64,000 nt of DNA, taken from Rhabditoides inermis (lineage: Eukaryota > Nematoda > Chromadorea > Rhabditida > Rhabditidae). Below the pieces are notes generated by a model. The model had not been told where the DNA came from, ran no database searches, and saw only the letters and a list, made by a program, of their open reading frames with translations. Where the stretch lies: NCBI GenBank assembly GCA_963966185.1, contig CAWZYM010000193.1, positions 32,501-96,500 of the forward strand. Reading direction: 5' to 3'. Below, one piece after another: positions 37,627 to 51,766 of this stretch. The stretch's first letter is position 1; every line of letters starts with the position of its first letter. Made by a program: the position numbers and the translations under genes.

Positions 37627-38542
37627 TTGCTGCATGTATGTTGTCGCTCTAATGTGGTGCATATTTATGGCTTCTAATAGTGTCATATATATTACTTATA
37701 TACATTGTCATGATAGAATCAAAGCATGGTTAAAGGCACAATGGCGCTTAGTTTTGACTTGTGAACATTGCTTGAACCATATAAACACGAAACAATCAAA
37801 GAAAACGCGAAAGAACGGCGTTTCCGCGTTACCTACACGCTTACCAACATGTGCACGTGCGAAGCTTGGTTAGGCGAATTCGAATTTCGCGCCAAAATGC
37901 TTATTCAAAAGTTGAGCTCTGCGTGCATCTCGTCGCTATGAGTTCCATGCTATGCCGGTTCGATTCCCGCTACGTGCAATCAGTTTCGCCAAGTTCTCAT
38001 AAGTGAATTTCGATCAACCTTGGTAACGCTAAACGCCCCTGTGCCTTTAAAAACCCGCAAAATGCTACAACTCATACAGCCCAACTATATTTAAACTTTT
38101 GTTTATCTCTGAGAACTCTCTCTGACGCGTGAGAACAAACATTTTTCAAAGCATAAACTCATAAACAGTCAATTGATTAAAGTAACTCACATCTTTACAA
38201 ATGAAATTGAATGTTTTTTTGTATAATGTTTTTTGTAAAAACGCTTTATTTGATCGAAACATCTCTATATTTTGTAATAGCCGTCAATTAGAGACTGTTA
38301 ATTTTACATTACCACTTAACACAAATCAAGACGAAGTTTATCTGATTTCCGGGTAATATAGTTTGCCCGTTGATAACGCAACGACTGTGTTAAATGAAAC
38401 AGTACAAAAACGAGAGATCAAAACACAACCGAATTAGCGCGAGACGTATTGAATCTGACGGCAGACGTTTTCTGCACTTTCGGAGCTCGACAAAACAACT
38501 TCTGTAGTTGCAATTTGAACTGCCTGCAACTTAAACATTATA
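37627..38542. other. Intergenic region between convergent genes; nothing firm seen
   Basis: The stretch is A/T-rich. A B-box-like GGTTCGATTCC occurs at about 37,959-37,969 but no A box or tRNA fold accompanies it. It separates the plus-strand peptide gene from the 3' end of the minus-strand receptor gene. Confidence 0.4.
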
Positions 38543-39672
38543 CTAACTTATGCTGTCTGATTCTAACCGTTTGAAATCTCTCGATACCGCAAACAAAACG
38601 TAATATGTTTGCGAATAACAAATAGTTCCGCAAAAGAACTAAATTTTTGTAAATCCTCGTAGCTATACAAAAATAACCATTATTTACCGAAATGGTGCGC
38701 AGGTTTCGCAAGCCAATGACTTTATAGAAAGCGTCGCTGAAAATCACAGCTATTGGAAGACACCAAGTGAACACGTATATCAAGAACTGAACCAGCATAG
38801 AATTGGTTATCTGGAAAATGATGTCAATGATTGAAATGACATTTTTCACACTCACTTTATCGGTCGCTATCTGACTAGCCGACGGTGTATGTTTGATTTT
38901 GTAGAAAATCACAACGCATATAACGACGCCAGACACGTTAACAATCGTTGAAAAACCGGTAAAATAAGGGAGCAGGTGATCGAGAAATATGGTCAGTGGA
39001 CTGGATTTTTTTTAAAATTTTTTAAAGATTTTGTTCAATTCATTCTCACGTGCAAACTTCGATTTCCGTACGCGTAATGAACGGATAAACCATTACAGCA
39101 GTTACAAAAGGTAAAATCCAAGGCGGAAGAATAAAGAACAGAAGAAATCGTTTCGTTTTCATTTGCTTCAATCTGAACGCTGTTTTATTAAGATACCCAA
39201 ACACAATGATACGTCAGTGGGATGATAACTCTGCATAAAATGTCTATAATCATAGAGAAATACGTTCCAATTTGCAAAGAAAGGCCAATAACGTAAAACA
39301 ACATCTGCAACATTCTGTTTTGATTGCTGATAGAGCTTTTGATCTCGTAACTCTTTTTCAACAAACAAAAAAACTACATCAATTCTCACCATAAATGCGC
39401 AGTTATCCATGTAAATAGTGCGTCGGAAGACGTAGTAAGACATGGAACTCAGTTGGCTGAACAACGCTAGTTGATGAGAAAACAATAGTTGAATTAAAAT
39501 GAGTTCTGCAAATGTAGGAGGTTTCGAAAAAAAACATATGAGTGAAAGAACTTTTTCCAATGTCGACAATATCAGAGCTGACTAGAGCCCATAAAACGTT
39601 TGCATTCCCAAACGTGCCGAAAATTATTGCGCTAAAAATGGCGACAAGTTCTAATATCTCGTTTACAATCAT
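38543..39672 (-). CDS. Seven-transmembrane receptor (nematode chemoreceptor/rhodopsin-like), 6 exons
   Basis: Six exons keep phase: 39,672-39,552; 39,505-39,390; 39,304-39,213; 39,172-39,050; 39,000-38,688; 38,638-38,543. They give 286 residues. The five introns are only 40-85 bp (GTTCTT..TTTGCAG, GTGAGA..TTGCAG, GTATCA..GTTCAG, GTGAGA..ATCCAG, GTAAAT..ATTTAG). Helix 1 carries the GN motif (GTFGNANVLWAL). Helix 3 ends in DILCRVIIPLT, comparable to the D/R..P motif of nematode receptors. Helices 4-6 read LLFFILPPWILPFV, FSTIVNVSGVVICVVIF and FLIYVFTWCLPIAVIF. Helix 7 (FFCGTICYSQTYYVLFAV) is followed by a basic SRDFKR tail. It would act in the plasma membrane as a G-protein-coupled sensor; ligand unknown. 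An upstream exon near 39,904-39,863 (donor GTGAGC) could add a short N-terminus. Assignment to Srx, Srsx or another class is not secure. Confidence 0.78.
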
Positions 39673-40053
39673 TTTCAAAGACGCAAGGCGATTGAGTAAA
39701 TGTCTCCACTCTACTTGTGTACCAGTTCACTTCAACACCAATTGAATTAATACTTGCACCCGCCGGCACGAGCGAGATATTAGTTTTATGGCAAAGCGTA
39801 GAACTCGTAATTTGTAGATTTTTGTAATATAATTGTTGATGAGATCGCGTTTGCGGCTCACTTCCGGGACTATAATTTCGTAACTGCCGGTAATATACCG
39901 ACATAGTGTTATGAGGTTAGTATAATGTTTTATGAAACTTTTCGAGCTCGCATTTTATCTTGTCATGCTTGCTCATCAGTTTCAATGTGTTCGTAATCAA
40001 TTAGTGCACTTTTTACTATTTTGATTGTATTATACGAATAAGTAAAGGGCATC
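39673..40053. other. Intergenic region upstream of the receptor gene
   Basis: It contains the possible extra first exon of the receptor (ATG at 39,904-39,902 on the minus strand, donor GTGAGC about 40 nt later). The remainder is A/T-rich sequence reaching the 3' UTR of the cathepsin gene. No other feature is seen. Confidence 0.35.
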
Positions 40054-40059
40054 TTTATT
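40054..40059 (-). terminator. Polyadenylation signal of the cathepsin B-like gene
   Basis: TTTATT on the plus strand is AATAAA on the coding strand, 92 nt past the stop codon of the last exon. Confidence 0.65.
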
Positions 40060-40150
40060 GTACAGAAAGAGCGGAATATGCACAGAAATATGTCTACGTG
40101 GATGATGTGACGTCATCTGGAAAGTGATGTCAGCAAGATTCGGAAGAACC

Positions 40151-43742
<3,592 letters not shown>

Positions 43743-43900
43743 CTCGACTGGAAGGAGCGAAGCTGGCCGGCCCACACTCAGGCGTGTTTATATGCCGGTC
43801 ATCCGGGGGGCGGCTATCACTCAGTCATATCACATATCACTCGGTCAGCGGCCCGATGCGAGACCGACAGCCAGTGATAACACGCTTATATCAGCTGATT
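43743..43900 (-). promoter_or_regulatory. Promoter of the cathepsin B-like gene: TATA box and GATA sites
   Basis: On the coding strand TATAAA lies at 43,792-43,787, about 45 nt before the ATG, leaving room for a 5' UTR of some 15 nt. Upstream are several GATA-factor-like sites: TGATAA at 43,875-43,880 (plus strand), CTGATA at 43,894-43,889 (minus) and GTGATA at 43,840-43,835 and 43,819-43,814 (minus). In worms, clustered GATA sites drive intestinal protease genes through ELT-2-type factors; applying that here is inference. Confidence 0.6.
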
Positions 43901-44172
43901 CCCTGCACTCAACGCGCGCAAAAAGCGCGAAAACACAGCGACTGCGAGGTTTTCAGGGACGGTTTTTGGAAGCCTTCAGTTGATGGAATGTCAATCACGG
44001 GGTGTCGTTTGTGGGGTTAATTGCTAGTGTCAAAGTGTTGAAAGTGTAATCGTGCACGTTATTGATTATTAGATTGATTAAAGGAACAGAGGCGTATATC
44101 AAAACCGTGTGGTAACGAAATTTTCAAATTCGCACGAAGTCACCTCGCACCGAGGTGCATGTATGTTTAAGA

Positions 44173-44248
44173 CAAAGTTGCAAACAGGAATCGAACCCGT
44201 GGCTGCAAAGTGATAGCCCACAGTCTTTTCCACTGCGCCACGCAGCTC
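44173..44248 (-). mobile_element. tRNA-derived SINE fragment, copy A
   Basis: On the minus strand the A-box-like GCGTGGCGCAGTGG (about 44,242-44,229) and the B-box-like GGGTTCGATTCC (about 44,199-44,188) are followed by TTTGCAACTTT. The element at 59,267-59,343 has the same layout, the same TTTGCAACTTT and similar flanking sequence. The ends do not pair as a tRNA acceptor stem, so it is a tRNA-derived repeat rather than a tRNA gene. Confidence 0.6.
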
Positions 44249-45950
44249 ATTGTGTCATCACGCGCAAAGACCGCTGCTCTTCCCGAAAACTGACTTCTTT
44301 GCGAAAGCGATCACAATATCGATCGGTCCTCGACAATGGGGCTTCTCTCCAAAACACACATTTGAACGCCTATTTCCGCGTGGTAACGGGACGGTCTGTG
44401 GTAATTGGTGTGGTAACGCGGTAACAGCTTTGAATCGTTATTTTTTCGTTTGTGTTACCCTCTGAATCTGGGTGTATGTGTAGATACAATATGTCATTGT
44501 TTACGACTCAATGAGTATATTATGATGATGCAAATATATATTCTGAAACAATTTAGTTTTAAAAAATCATTTAAATATTGGAGTGAGAAATCGTAGAAAC
44601 TAATAACTTTTAATCAGCTCGGGGGTGTGTGCACAACTTGCACGAAGTTACACAATTTGACCACACTATCGGCTGTTTCATTCAAGACAATTTATTTGCA
44701 TGTGTTTATATTGTTTCTTATGTCATTCTTATTTTAGATAACATTTCTACTATGTGTTTCTTTTACTAAACTGGCGAAAACAGCTGATGGGAAATTATAT
44801 GCTAAACGCAGTAAGTTCTGTTAAATTGTTAAAAATCATAACTCACAACGTTGCGCAAATATGCGTATCATGTTGGATTTAAATAAATGTTGGATAATTT
44901 TTAATTTCATTATTTTTCATCACAAACAACCATAAACGACATAAAAACACCTCTAAAAGGCATTGATAATACATTCGTGATACTTTTTAATATTGGATTC
45001 AGAGGGTACACTACCTTTAAAATGGGTCAAGTTAAGAAGTCGAAAATAATGCGCCACTGTTCCTTTAAAGCACGGTGAGTGCTGCTTTCAAATATTTAAC
45101 TGTGGTGTTGCGGAGGAAATGAAACTGATATTGTGGAAATGCATACGCGTGACCGATGTTGATGCAATGTCTTGAGACTCGAGATTGGTTTTTGAGATTT
45201 CTTGCTGCAGCAGTTCAAATAACCAATGTGATGTTTTGTGAGCGAGTGCCAGTCGGCGTCAACTGACCACTGGATTAGGCTATCACTCGGCTTATCAGAT
45301 AGAATGACCAGACAAGCTAGGCGAGACTACTATCGATGCATGTTGGCGCGGTCAAAAATCCGGGTTTTGAAAGAATCTAGGGACCAAACAAACAATCTAC
45401 CTATGTGAAATAAAGTTGAAAAAAAGTAACACCTATTGTTGCAAGAAGATCAAATTATTATCCTACCGTAACACTTATTTTTGCAAGAAGAAGAAATCGT
45501 ACTCTTACCGTTACCGTAACCCTTAATTTTGCAAGCAGCTCCAATAAACATATTTCCGTAATGCATATGTTTGTAAGCAGATCGAAATATTAATAAGTCA
45601 ACCCGTGAGTCTACCATTTTCCAAGCGATTGTAAAGAGCACTTAGCCCTGGAGTCCTTGAGCACGTATTAGTCCTGTGTGCAGTTATAGAGACGAACAGC
45701 GCCTTCTCTTTTTGTTTAACTTGTTGTATACTCAATAGTCAGCATCATAACGATACTAAACAGAATATTGCTTGATTCGATGCATTCGTGTTTTTTAAAC
45801 ATTGCAAAGAGTTGGAAGGATGTGGGAAACGAGCCAACGTGTTGACAGCACGTGCCATAGCGATTCGTCGAGATGAGCGAAGTGGGCGATTAGCATGCGG
45901 TCGTCTGCGATCGCCCGCTCGCCGCGTGTGCCCGTGTCATTGTGGTTCGC

Positions 45951-46089
45951 GATGGCGCAGCTGGCTCGCCGTCTCCTCCTCCTCCTCCCCCCTTCTCCTA
46001 CTCCTCCGCGCCGCCGCCGCCGCCGCCGACGACTCCATCGAATTCACCAGCGTGCGAGAACATTCTATCCACCTTCGCCTTTCCACAAT
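45951..46089 (+). CDS. Possible 5' exon of the gene at 46,123-47,023
   Basis: ATG at 45,951 opens a frame starting MAQLARRLLLLLPPSP that reaches the donor AAT/GTTGAT in the phase needed by the exon at 46,123. A (CGC)n run makes it encode eight consecutive arginines. A neighbouring frame instead reads LLLLLRAAAAAADDSIEF, which looks like the end of a signal peptide. One indel in the C/CTC-rich stretch near 45,990 would join the two. The true exon is therefore uncertain. Confidence 0.35.
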
Positions 46090-46122
46090 GTTGATGTGCT
46101 GAGCTAACGATTGCTTTTATAG

Positions 46123-47023
46123 TTCGGTCTTTACTCGCGCTGTTCCCTGCCATACCCTGGGAGACCGACGCGCATTCTTGCCTTCCAGGTTTGCGCGAGA
46201 TATCGATTGGATATCGATGGATTATCGATTGCAGCTGGCGCATGTGGAGGATAGCGGTCGCGTGTCGTACGTGTCTCAAGTAACGGCACCGGTCTGCTGG
46301 GGCCTGCCGTTCGCATCACTGACCCACCATAGCCTCACGAACAGACGCATCAAGCTCTATGATCCCCACGCGCGCAAGTTCATAAAAGATGTGAGCAGAG
46401 GGAGTGGGAGAGGGATCGTGGAAGACAGACAGACAGGCAGAGGGACGTTCTCTTCTAGGCACCAAAGGGATTCAACGAGGTGATCATTGCGTTCATGCCC
46501 GAGAATCACTACCTCCAGGGCGATCTCTCGCACGACTATGAGGTTGGTTATCGATTGATTATCGATTGCTGGTCTCATTATCGATTTTAGTTTCCCACGT
46601 TCGGAGATCCGGAACACCCGTGCATGAAACAGAATCGGTTGCCCCTTCTAAATTCGCAAAGTCCCTCGTCAACTCTCAGAATGGGGTCGAATTTATTGAT
46701 AGGTGAGTGACGGAAGAGTGGAGATGGAGAGGGGTAGTGAAACATAAATGATTCAGGATTCCCTTCGCGCTCGGTCGGCTGGAGTGGAACCTGGGACGTG
46801 GCCAACAGAAGACGATCTTCAGCAAGAATGGCGACAAGGCGACTGCTAGGACGTGTGACGGAGAGAACAGGGCTATCGGGAATGGTATACCATCCCATCT
46901 CACCTTCTCCTCTATTACTCTCATATAGGTATCTGGCGCTTCCGCGCTAAAAATGCCGCGACGCAAATGATCTACACGTTCGCCGATGTCACCGACCCTT
47001 TCTGGACGATGAACTTTGACTAG
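46123..47023 (+). CDS. Unrecognised multi-exon gene with a probable one-base frameshift
   Basis: Exons with good splice sites: 46,123-46,188; 46,235-46,390; 46,459-46,542; 46,591-46,702; 46,757-46,884; 46,929-47,023 (TAG). They read, among others, LAHVEDSGRVSYVSQVTAP, GFNEVIIAFMPENHYLQGD, FPTFGDPEHPCMKQN, NGVEFIDRIPFALGRLEWN and GIWRFRAKNAATQMIYTFAD. Exon 4 is in one frame at its start (FPTFGDPE) and another at its end (NGVEFIDR): its 112 nt are one base short for the flanking phases, near 46,633-46,640. An in-frame alternative uses a donor at 46,638 and skips to 46,757, losing NGVEFID. A 5' exon from ATG 45,951 ends AAT/GTTGAT in phase with exon 1, but the 33-bp intron is very short. I do not recognise the family. 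The frameshift could be an assembly error or a young pseudogene. Confidence 0.6.
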
Positions 47024-47073
47024 AATTAGACTCAATTAGCGATGAGTAGTAACAATGTATGCCTTTTCTGCAC

Positions 47074-47079
47074 AATAAA
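47074..47079 (+). terminator. Polyadenylation signal of the gene at 46,123-47,023
   Basis: AATAAA lies 50 nt after the TAG at 47,021-47,023, supporting that stop as the real gene end. Confidence 0.65.
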
Positions 47080-47704
47080 CTAGTTTACGATCGGTTGTGT
47101 ACTTTTCTCATGATGTCTGTGGCCAAACCCGATCTCTCCGGCTTGTCAACTATTTTTAAATGCAATTTCGTAGCATACAATAAAGAGAGACAGGCAATGA
47201 CTAAAGAGACTGATCTTCCGTTTCAAACACACTAACAACGAAACCAGGATGGGGGATCGAAGATTCATTGCACAGATGCGCCCGCCGCCTCCTTGCCGCT
47301 AGCGGATCGCCCACGTAACTGGTAAATATGAGAAACAAGATACGGACCACGTGCTGTTGAAGGCAGGAGTCGGGGTCATTGGTCCCGCCAAAGGGAGGGG
47401 TATCTCTATAGATTGCAGTGATCGATAGCGTGAGCAATGGAACTGAAACAGTACCAAACATACGATTCCACGAGTACACTGTCCGTGGGCAATGGAACAA
47501 GACAATGAAACTCTGTTTTTGATTAGATATGAAGAATGCGATTGTATATGACTAGTCAGACGCCCGATGTCACACGAATAGTTGTTTATATTCCTTGTTT
47601 CTCTTCCATATAGACAAGTATTTTTATATAGTTGTGTTTGCGTGGTATATAGGTGCGTTGTGCGTAGTGATGCGTTGTGCGTAGTGTTGCGTTGTGCATG
47701 ACTA
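47080..47704. other. Intergenic region; nothing firm seen
   Basis: The stretch holds a second AATAAA near 47,180 and a GCGTTGTGCGTAGTG direct repeat at about 47,650-47,695. Short open frames here have no recognisable features. Confidence 0.4.
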
Positions 47705-47905
47705 TGATCTCAGGCAAAGTCGCGAGCGCCCCGCGGGATTCCACGGTTTTTCGCGGCGCCCTCGCGTAACCCGCGGGCCTCCCGAAAGTTGGCGGTACCG
47801 CGCGGGTATCCCGCGGGAGGCGCGAAATGCAGATTGAACCCGGCGGGAAGGTTTCTGTTTTCGGGGATCCCGCGGCGCTTTCGAGGAAGTCCGGAACAAT
47901 GTAAC
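47705..47905. repeat. GC-rich palindromic block, left
   Basis: A 200-bp island is packed with CCCGCGGG-type palindromes (CCCCGCGGGATTCC, AACCCGCGGGCC, TATCCCGCGGGAGG, GATCCCGCGGCG). Composition contrasts sharply with the A/T-rich surroundings. A similar block lies at 48,955-49,145, so the two bracket the gene-like stretch between them. Confidence 0.7.
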
Positions 47906-48169
47906 GGCGTCCTTTTCACGTTTAAATTTTGCGAACGCGGAAGTTCTGCGATTTCATTCATTTCATGTTTGTATTGTTTATTTTGAAAATATTTGTTATT
48001 TTGTAGGTTTGTTGTATGTATATGGTGATCCGATCACGCGGAGTGCTCCCGGCTGGCAGCAGTAGGCTAGTACGATACGAGAACATATGGAAGGTGCGTG
48101 CATGATAAGTTCGAAGTTCGAATCTTGTTACGTATAGCATTATTCTTATTAAGATGCTGTCATCCTGAC

Positions 48170-48900
48170 CTACTGGAATGAAAGGAGGCGGGGCGCATCG
48201 CGCTCGCCTCCCCGCCTCGTCCGCCAAGATCGCCTGAGGCTGACAAATAGCCCGCTGTACTCTCCAAAGGAGTGTTCCGGAGAAGGGAGAACTGGGAAAC
48301 AGACACTGCTCATCGACGACGTGGACACGTAGAGGACTGTCGTCCAGTTCATACTCGTCAAGGTGTGTGTTGAAAAGAACTTGTTTTTCGTACATCACTT
48401 TATGTTTCAGGGAAAGTACGCTACTGCCGGAAGGAGGCGGAGTGCAAATATTCTCGGCCGATGCCGACCATTTCGCGCAGATCGAGAGAAGGTACACGAG
48501 GAGAAGGTTGGTGGATGAAGGAGTGATATGAATCACGATCAATCTCTCCAGCACAAGTCTGACTGCATTCTTCTTCTCGCCGCGCACCTGTCGATAGGCT
48601 TCAAGGTGAAGCAGTTACGCCTCAAGGAGCTCGTGCTGCACCTCATACAGGTAATGATTTGTCCATATAGATTGATATTGAGTGATTGGTGTTCAGGTCA
48701 ACTTCGAGTCGATCAGCAGGAGGAGTGCCAGTACAAGATCAAGCCCGCTATTTTCGATCCAAGCTCAAGAACAAGTTGTGCTCAAGAACAAGTCTTCGCC
48801 ACCTCTCCAAATACTGTTACTTTGTGGTGCATTGATGTGTTACTTGTTTGTCGCGAATGAAATATGTTATCTATATGGTCGTTGGTGTATTTGAATAACA
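48170..48900 (+). pseudogene. Unresolved gene-like stretch with intron signals but broken frames
   Basis: Three introns look genuine by their sites: about 48,364-48,411 (CAAG/GTGTGT..TTTCAG), 48,500-48,551 or slightly longer (..TCTCCAG) and 48,652-48,697 (CAG/GTAATG..GTTCAG). Exon frames such as LPEGGGVQIFSADADHFAQI (about 48,430-48,495) and HKSDCILLLAAHLSIGFK (48,552 on) look protein-like but do not connect in phase, and the upstream exon runs into TAG near 48,330. A 209-codon open frame exists on the opposite strand (48,587-47,958) without recognisable features. I read this as a decayed gene or one with assembly indels. Function unknown. Confidence 0.3.
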
Positions 48901-48954
48901 AAAATACAGGAGAGAATTACAACAAAGAAGTGCCGGATCAGTAGGCTGATAATG

Positions 48955-49145
48955 CTCTGCGCGGTTCCCGCGGGACTGTTTCGTTTACGCGGGAATGTTT
49001 ACGCGGGAATCCCGCGCGAACCGCGCAGTTCTCGGGGCTCCCGCGGGGCGATCTCGCACCGCCCCGCGTTGTACCAGAGCGGACCGCGCATTCATCCCGC
49101 GGGAGCCGCCGATTCACCGCGCGGGGACCGCGAGGTTTGTCTTAG
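48955..49145. repeat. GC-rich palindromic block, right
   Basis: The block carries repeated CGCGGGAATG and CCCGCGGG palindromes (GTTCCCGCGGGACTG, TACGCGGGAATGTTTACGCG, CTCCCGCGGGGCG, ATCCCGCGGGAGC). It resembles 47,705-47,905 in motif and length but is not a clean copy of it. Confidence 0.7.
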
Positions 49146-49876
49146 GAGCAGACTACAAAGTATCCGCTCGCCGCGCCGCCGCCGCCACAACATTATCGTG
49201 TTGTTTCTTTTTTCGATTTCTCTAGCTAGCTCTCTCATTTCCGCTCGTTTTTCTTCTTCTTTTTTTTCCTTTCGTTATTCGAATAGTTCATTTCTACTCT
49301 GTCAACAGTTGCGTGAGGTTCGTTGCGTTATTTCACTTTATTCCCGCCTGAGGTTTTCTGCGGTGCAACAACACACGCAAACTGTAGTTCCGACCCCATT
49401 GTTATCTGTTTTTGCTATCACAAACTGCTATCGCCGCGCCAGTAAACATTTTACTCTTCATTTTACTCTATCAAAAGTTTTGTAAGTTCGTTACGCTATA
49501 TCACTTCCCTGTTCCCGTTTGGGGAAGCTGTGCAAAAACGTGCAAAAGATCACAAAGCGCAGTTCCAACCTTGTTATCTGTGTTGGCTCTCGCAACATGC
49601 TATCGCCGCGTCCAGTGAAACACGCGGACTTTGCACCCAGTCTACTACTTGTTTTCTCCCCGTTGTCGATTTACTTTTATCACGGGACAAAACTACGAAT
49701 ACTTCCAACCTGTTTCATCTCAGTTTCTCAGTTTATCGCTACAGCGTGATTACGTTTACTTACGTGTTTCTTGCAATATTCACGCGTGTCTATAAATGTT
49801 CCTCATATACGACAATAAATCGTAATCAAGCACGAAAAAAAGAATGTTCTGAAAATACCTATGTGACATGTTTGAG
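49146..49876. repeat. Upstream region of the dehydrogenase gene with a diverged tandem duplication
   Basis: About 49,295-49,450 and 49,460-49,625 are diverged tandem copies. Matching points are GTTCGTTGCGTTATTTCACT with GTTCGTTACGCTATATCACT, TTGTTATCTGTTTTTGCT with TTGTTATCTGTGTTGGCT, and CTGCTATCGCCGCG with ATGCTATCGCCGCG. No gene is evident. It may serve as upstream regulatory sequence for the gene starting at 49,877. Confidence 0.55.
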
Positions 49877-51766
49877 ATGCTGTCGTCCAAGTGCGCCCCG
49901 CTCGTGCGCGGTCTCGCCACTACCGCCTCGGCCTGCGCGCCCGTTAAGAACGTCACCATCATCGGCGCCGGACTGATGGGATCCGGCATCGCACAGGTAT
50001 CGATCGACTATCGCTTACTGATTATCGATTGATTGCTAGGTGTCGGCGAACGCGAAGCTGAACGTGACGCTGGTGGACCAGTCGGCCGACGCGGTGGCCA
50101 AGGCGCAGAAGAGCATCGACAGCTCGCTGCGCCGCGTTGCCAAGAAGAAGGCGCCCGAGGACTCGGCCGTGGGTTGTTGTTGTCGTTGTTGTTGTTGTTT
50201 AGCTAGTCAAAGTCAATACGTAGTCTCTCCGGAACTGTTCTTGCGCGGTCGATCAGTTAACAGTATATTTTGTTTAGGCGCAGAAGGCGTTTGTGGACGC
50301 TACGATGCAGTACCTGAAGACGTCGACGAAGATCGGTGACGCGGTCGCGTCGGCCGACCTCGTCATCGAGGCGATCGTCGAGAACATCGACATCAAGAAG
50401 ACGCTCTTCAAGCAGGTCGAGGAGGCTGCGCCCAGGTGCGTTCTCATTCCACTTTTGAGATATTCGACTATGGCAAAAGCATACTTCTGTTCTGGTTCTG
50501 GGTTAACTTTTCCGTGTTCCGTGTTCATTGTAGCTGTTTGGAAAAAAACGAAAGGTGTCTGAAATCTTGAAATCGGTCGATTTTGCCGCAATTCTAAATA
50601 TGCCCGATATGATTAACCCTCCATGTTCAGCAACGCCATCATCACCACCAACACGTCGTCCCTTCGCCTCGTCGACATTGGAGCCGATCTCAAGAACAAG
50701 GTGCGCCGGGAGCGCTTGTTTTCATTTCGATTCGAGTAAATCGATTCATTCTGACTTGTAATTCTACTTGATAAATATAACACAGTGTTTCTCTTTCAGT
50801 CGCAGTTCGGCGGTCTGCACTTTTTCAATCCGGTGCCGATGATGAAGCTGCTCGAGGTGGGGAGATGATGTTTGTTCATGCCGTATATGGTCCATGAAAT
50901 CAATCAATGATATATCTGGAAGCGTTATATCTGAATATGACAACACAATCATGATGATAAGAAGCGTAGCGGTTAGCACTCAAGGTTGTGTCCAAACATA
51001 CTGGATGTGAGATCAGTATGTTTGTGGTTGCGCATGAGCTAGTGTTTAATAGTCTCGGACAGTGTACTCGTGGAATCGTGTGTTTCGTACTTTTGTAGTT
51101 TTGTCATACTGATACTGGTTTAGGTTGTCCGCCACGCTGAGACTTCGGACGCCACCTTCTCCACCCTGATGGAGTACGGAAAGACGATCGGCAAGGTGAC
51201 CGTGTCGTGCAAGGTACGGTAGATTGAAAAGGGTACTGTAACTCGGGTTATTTTACGATTTCAGGACACTCCCGGATTCATTGTGAACCGCCTGCTTGTG
51301 CCGTACATGTTCTCTGCTCTGGAAATGCTCGAGAGGGGAGACGCGTCGGCTAAGGTACGGTAGGGGATACGGTATTTCGAAGGAGCTACGGTAGATACAG
51401 TAACTGGTCAATTCAGGACATTGACGTTGCGATGAAGCTGGGCGCCGGCTACCCGATGGGCCCGCTCGAGCTGTCTGACTATGTCGGACTCGACACCTGC
51501 AAGTTCATCATGGACGGTGGGTTACTGTAAACAGGAATACGGTAGATTGAAATTTTTATTTCCGTATTACAATGCTAGAGCTCATCGAAAACTACTGTTT
51601 TGGATGAATGATTATATTTGGTATCACTCTTGACATTGTTTTTGTTTGAGGCTGGGCGAAGCAGTACCCGAACGACCCCACGTTCAAGGCGAACAAGGTT
51701 CTGAACAAGCTGGTCTCTGAGGGCAAGTTCGGAAGGAAGACTGGCGAGGGATTCTACAAGTACTGA
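49877..51766 (+). CDS. 3-hydroxyacyl-CoA dehydrogenase, mitochondrial (9 exons, 309 aa)
   Basis: Exons: 49,877-49,996; 50,040-50,168; 50,278-50,435; 50,631-50,700; 50,800-50,856; 51,124-51,213; 51,265-51,354; 51,417-51,516; 51,651-51,766 (TGA). All phases agree, giving 309 residues, the usual length for short-chain HADH. The enzyme oxidises L-3-hydroxyacyl-CoA to 3-ketoacyl-CoA with NAD+ in mitochondrial beta-oxidation. Residues 1-22 ([19 protein letters not shown]) look like a mitochondrial targeting peptide. The NAD-binding motif is [15 protein letters not shown]. Family signatures [26 protein letters not shown] (catalytic His in HFFNP), [14 protein letters not shown] and [19 protein letters not shown] are present, and the protein ends [11 protein letters not shown]. 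An in-frame ATG at 49,868 would add MFE; 49,877 is preferred because the added Glu weakens the presequence. The last intron ends in an unusual TTTGAG. No AATAAA is seen close after the stop. Confidence 0.96.

Larger units (their letters stand above)
43901..46122. other. Intergenic region with repeats; no firm gene
   Basis: It contains the tRNA-derived element at 44,173-44,248 and a pair of inverted motifs (GTTACCCTCTGAATC at about 44,453 and GATTCAGAGGGTACAC at about 44,997-45,012) that may bound a decayed TTAA-type element. A possible 5' exon for the next gene lies at 45,951-46,089. Nothing else is recognised between about 45,060 and 45,780. Confidence 0.4.

Noticed and set aside
37955..37980. 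B-box-like GGTTCGATTCC suggesting a tRNA
   Set aside because: No A box at proper distance and no cloverleaf can be drawn.
39500..39560. Apparent frameshift in the receptor gene at a poly-T run
   Set aside because: A 46-bp intron (GTTCTTTC to TTTGCAG) restores helix 2 in phase, and four other short introns explain the remaining apparent breaks. The gene reads as intact.
47958..48587. 209-codon open frame on the minus strand
   Set aside because: No recognisable motif, signal or upstream promoter. The opposite strand carries several good splice signals in the same place, so I favour a broken plus-strand gene, without certainty.
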